A stretch of DNA of 6,094 bases from Pseudanabaenales cyanobacterium (GTDB lineage: Bacteria > Cyanobacteriota > Cyanobacteriia > Phormidesmidales > Phormidesmidaceae). The position numbers and the translations under genes are program-made. A model generated the notes under the pieces. It was not told where the DNA came from. It made no database searches and saw only the letters and a list, made by a program, of their open reading frames with translations. This document shows positions 5,785-6,094 of the stretch, one piece after another; positions within the stretch are counted from its first letter, which is position 1, and every line of letters starts with the position of its first letter. The stretch is from the NCBI GenBank assembly GCA_022360135.1, contig JAKSDM010001003.1, forward strand, positions 1 to 6,094. Reading direction: 5' to 3'.

Positions 5785-5803
5785 ATTAGGAGAAAATTAG
5801 GAG
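5785..5803 (+). repeat. Direct repeat ATTAGGAG
   Basis: ATTAGGAG occurs at 5785-5792 and again at 5796-5803, 11 bases apart, about one helical turn. Each contains the Shine-Dalgarno-like AGGAG, but no open frame of any length starts downstream. It may be a protein-binding site or chance. Confidence 0.3.
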
Positions 5804-5859
5804 CAAAGCATTTGGATTAGAAAAACTGGGATTCAGCCAGAGATCAGCGCCTGAGCGCC

Positions 5860-5886
5860 TCGCCGCTAGCGGCGATATTCATTTTT
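5860..5886 (+). terminator. Hairpin and T-run between convergent genes
   Basis: TCGCCGCTAGCGGCGA (5860-5875) is a perfect 16-base palindrome, giving a GC-rich 6-bp stem with a CTAG loop, followed by TATTCATTTTT ending at 5886. It suits the end of the transcript from the small membrane protein gene. Minus-strand transcripts from the peptidoglycan-binding gene would meet the same stem but without a T-run after it. Immediately upstream is a tandem AGCGCCT repeat (5846-5852 and 5854-5860). Confidence 0.5.
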
Positions 5887-5909
5887 CTTAACAATCTTCT
5901 AATTGCCAT

Positions 5910-5927
5910 CGCTCTAGCGTAAGAGCG
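5910..5927. repeat. Small hairpin over the stop codon of the peptidoglycan-binding gene
   Basis: CGCTCT (5910-5915) and AGAGCG (5922-5927) form a 6-bp stem with a 6-base loop that overlaps the minus-strand stop codon. No T-run follows on the minus strand, so a terminator role is doubtful. Confidence 0.25.
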
Positions 5928-6093
5928 CCCTCCAGGTGGCAGGCCCAACAATACCATCAGGCTCGATATTGCTGTTGCGTTGTGCTTGCCTAACCGCTCT
6001 TTCCGTTTCAGGGCCAAATACTCCATCGACTGAGCCGTTGTAAACCCCTAGCGCCTTAAGCCGTTCCTGCAATTGAGCGATAGCGTCGCCATA
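5914..6093 (-). CDS. Peptidoglycan-binding domain protein (PG_binding_1), C-terminal fragment
   Basis: The last 59 codons of a gene entering from the right edge are visible, ending at TAG (5914-5916). The sequence matches the PG_binding_1 repeat almost from end to end: QLQERLKALGVYNGSVDG, then VFGPETERAVRQAQRN, then IEPDGIVGPATWRALL. The two DG-(I/V)-x-G turns and the final TW-x-x-L are typical of this three-helix domain, which anchors enzymes and other exported proteins to cell-wall peptidoglycan. The residue before the conserved Gln in AVRQAQ is Ala, where Phe is commonest. The start, any signal peptide, further repeats and any catalytic domain lie outside the window, so the full function cannot be given. 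The cell-wall theme is shared with the PBP gene at the other end, but the two are far apart and need not be related. Confidence 0.88.
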   Translation of the reverse strand, partial: YGDAIAQLQERLKALGVYNGSVDGVFGPETERAVRQAQRNSNIEPDGIVGPATWRALLR

Positions 6094-6094
6094 C

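Noticed and set aside
5844..6026. A complete 60-codon open frame on the minus strand
   Set aside because: It overlaps the peptidoglycan-binding domain in a different phase, includes the terminator palindrome, and has no recognisable domain. The overlapping frame gives an unmistakable PG_binding_1 sequence.
1..6094. Mobile element, CRISPR array, defence system or toxin-antitoxin pair
   Set aside because: I saw no transposase or nuclease motif, no regularly spaced repeats, no terminal inverted repeats, and no paired small genes on either strand.

Overview
The window is bacterial chromosome from an oxygenic cyanobacterium. The evidence is a chlorophyll synthase gene (chlG), a cytochrome b6f accessory subunit gene (petP), a Get3d-type ATPase of the kind found in photosynthetic lineages, and five copies of the cyanobacterial palindrome HIP1 (GCGATCGC), all inside genes. 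Base composition looks moderate throughout and I see no sign of recent transfer. No RNA gene, insertion sequence, prophage or CRISPR array is visible.

Left part (1-2002): the minus strand carries most of a class A penicillin-binding protein (PBP1A-type), starting at a GTG at 1686 and running off the left edge before the KTG motif. It has no in-frame stop in the window. Upstream of it, 1687-2002 is a 316-base gap with no gene. It holds the PBP ribosome binding site, a large imperfect inverted repeat (1820-1890) and at best weak promoter-like sequence.

Centre (2003-4378): three minus-strand genes, transcribed petP, then get3d, then chlG, with gaps of only 24 and 12 bases. They look like one operon joining a b6f regulator, a soluble targeting/chaperone-like ATPase and the last enzyme of chlorophyll a synthesis. 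This association is the most interesting biological point in the window.

Right part (4379-6094): hisF (imidazole glycerol phosphate synthase cyclase subunit, histidine synthesis) runs divergently from petP across 146 bases containing a 9-base inverted repeat. Downstream, a palindrome-rich 149-base gap precedes an unrecognised 92-residue protein with two predicted membrane segments. A terminator-like hairpin (5860-5886) follows. The C-terminal end of a peptidoglycan-binding-domain protein enters from the right edge on the minus strand (5914-6093).

Most genes are recognised housekeeping or photosynthesis genes. I found no clear undescribed multi-gene system. The candidates for a second look are the petP-get3d-chlG linkage, the unknown small membrane protein with its palindromic leader, and the hairpin upstream of the PBP gene.
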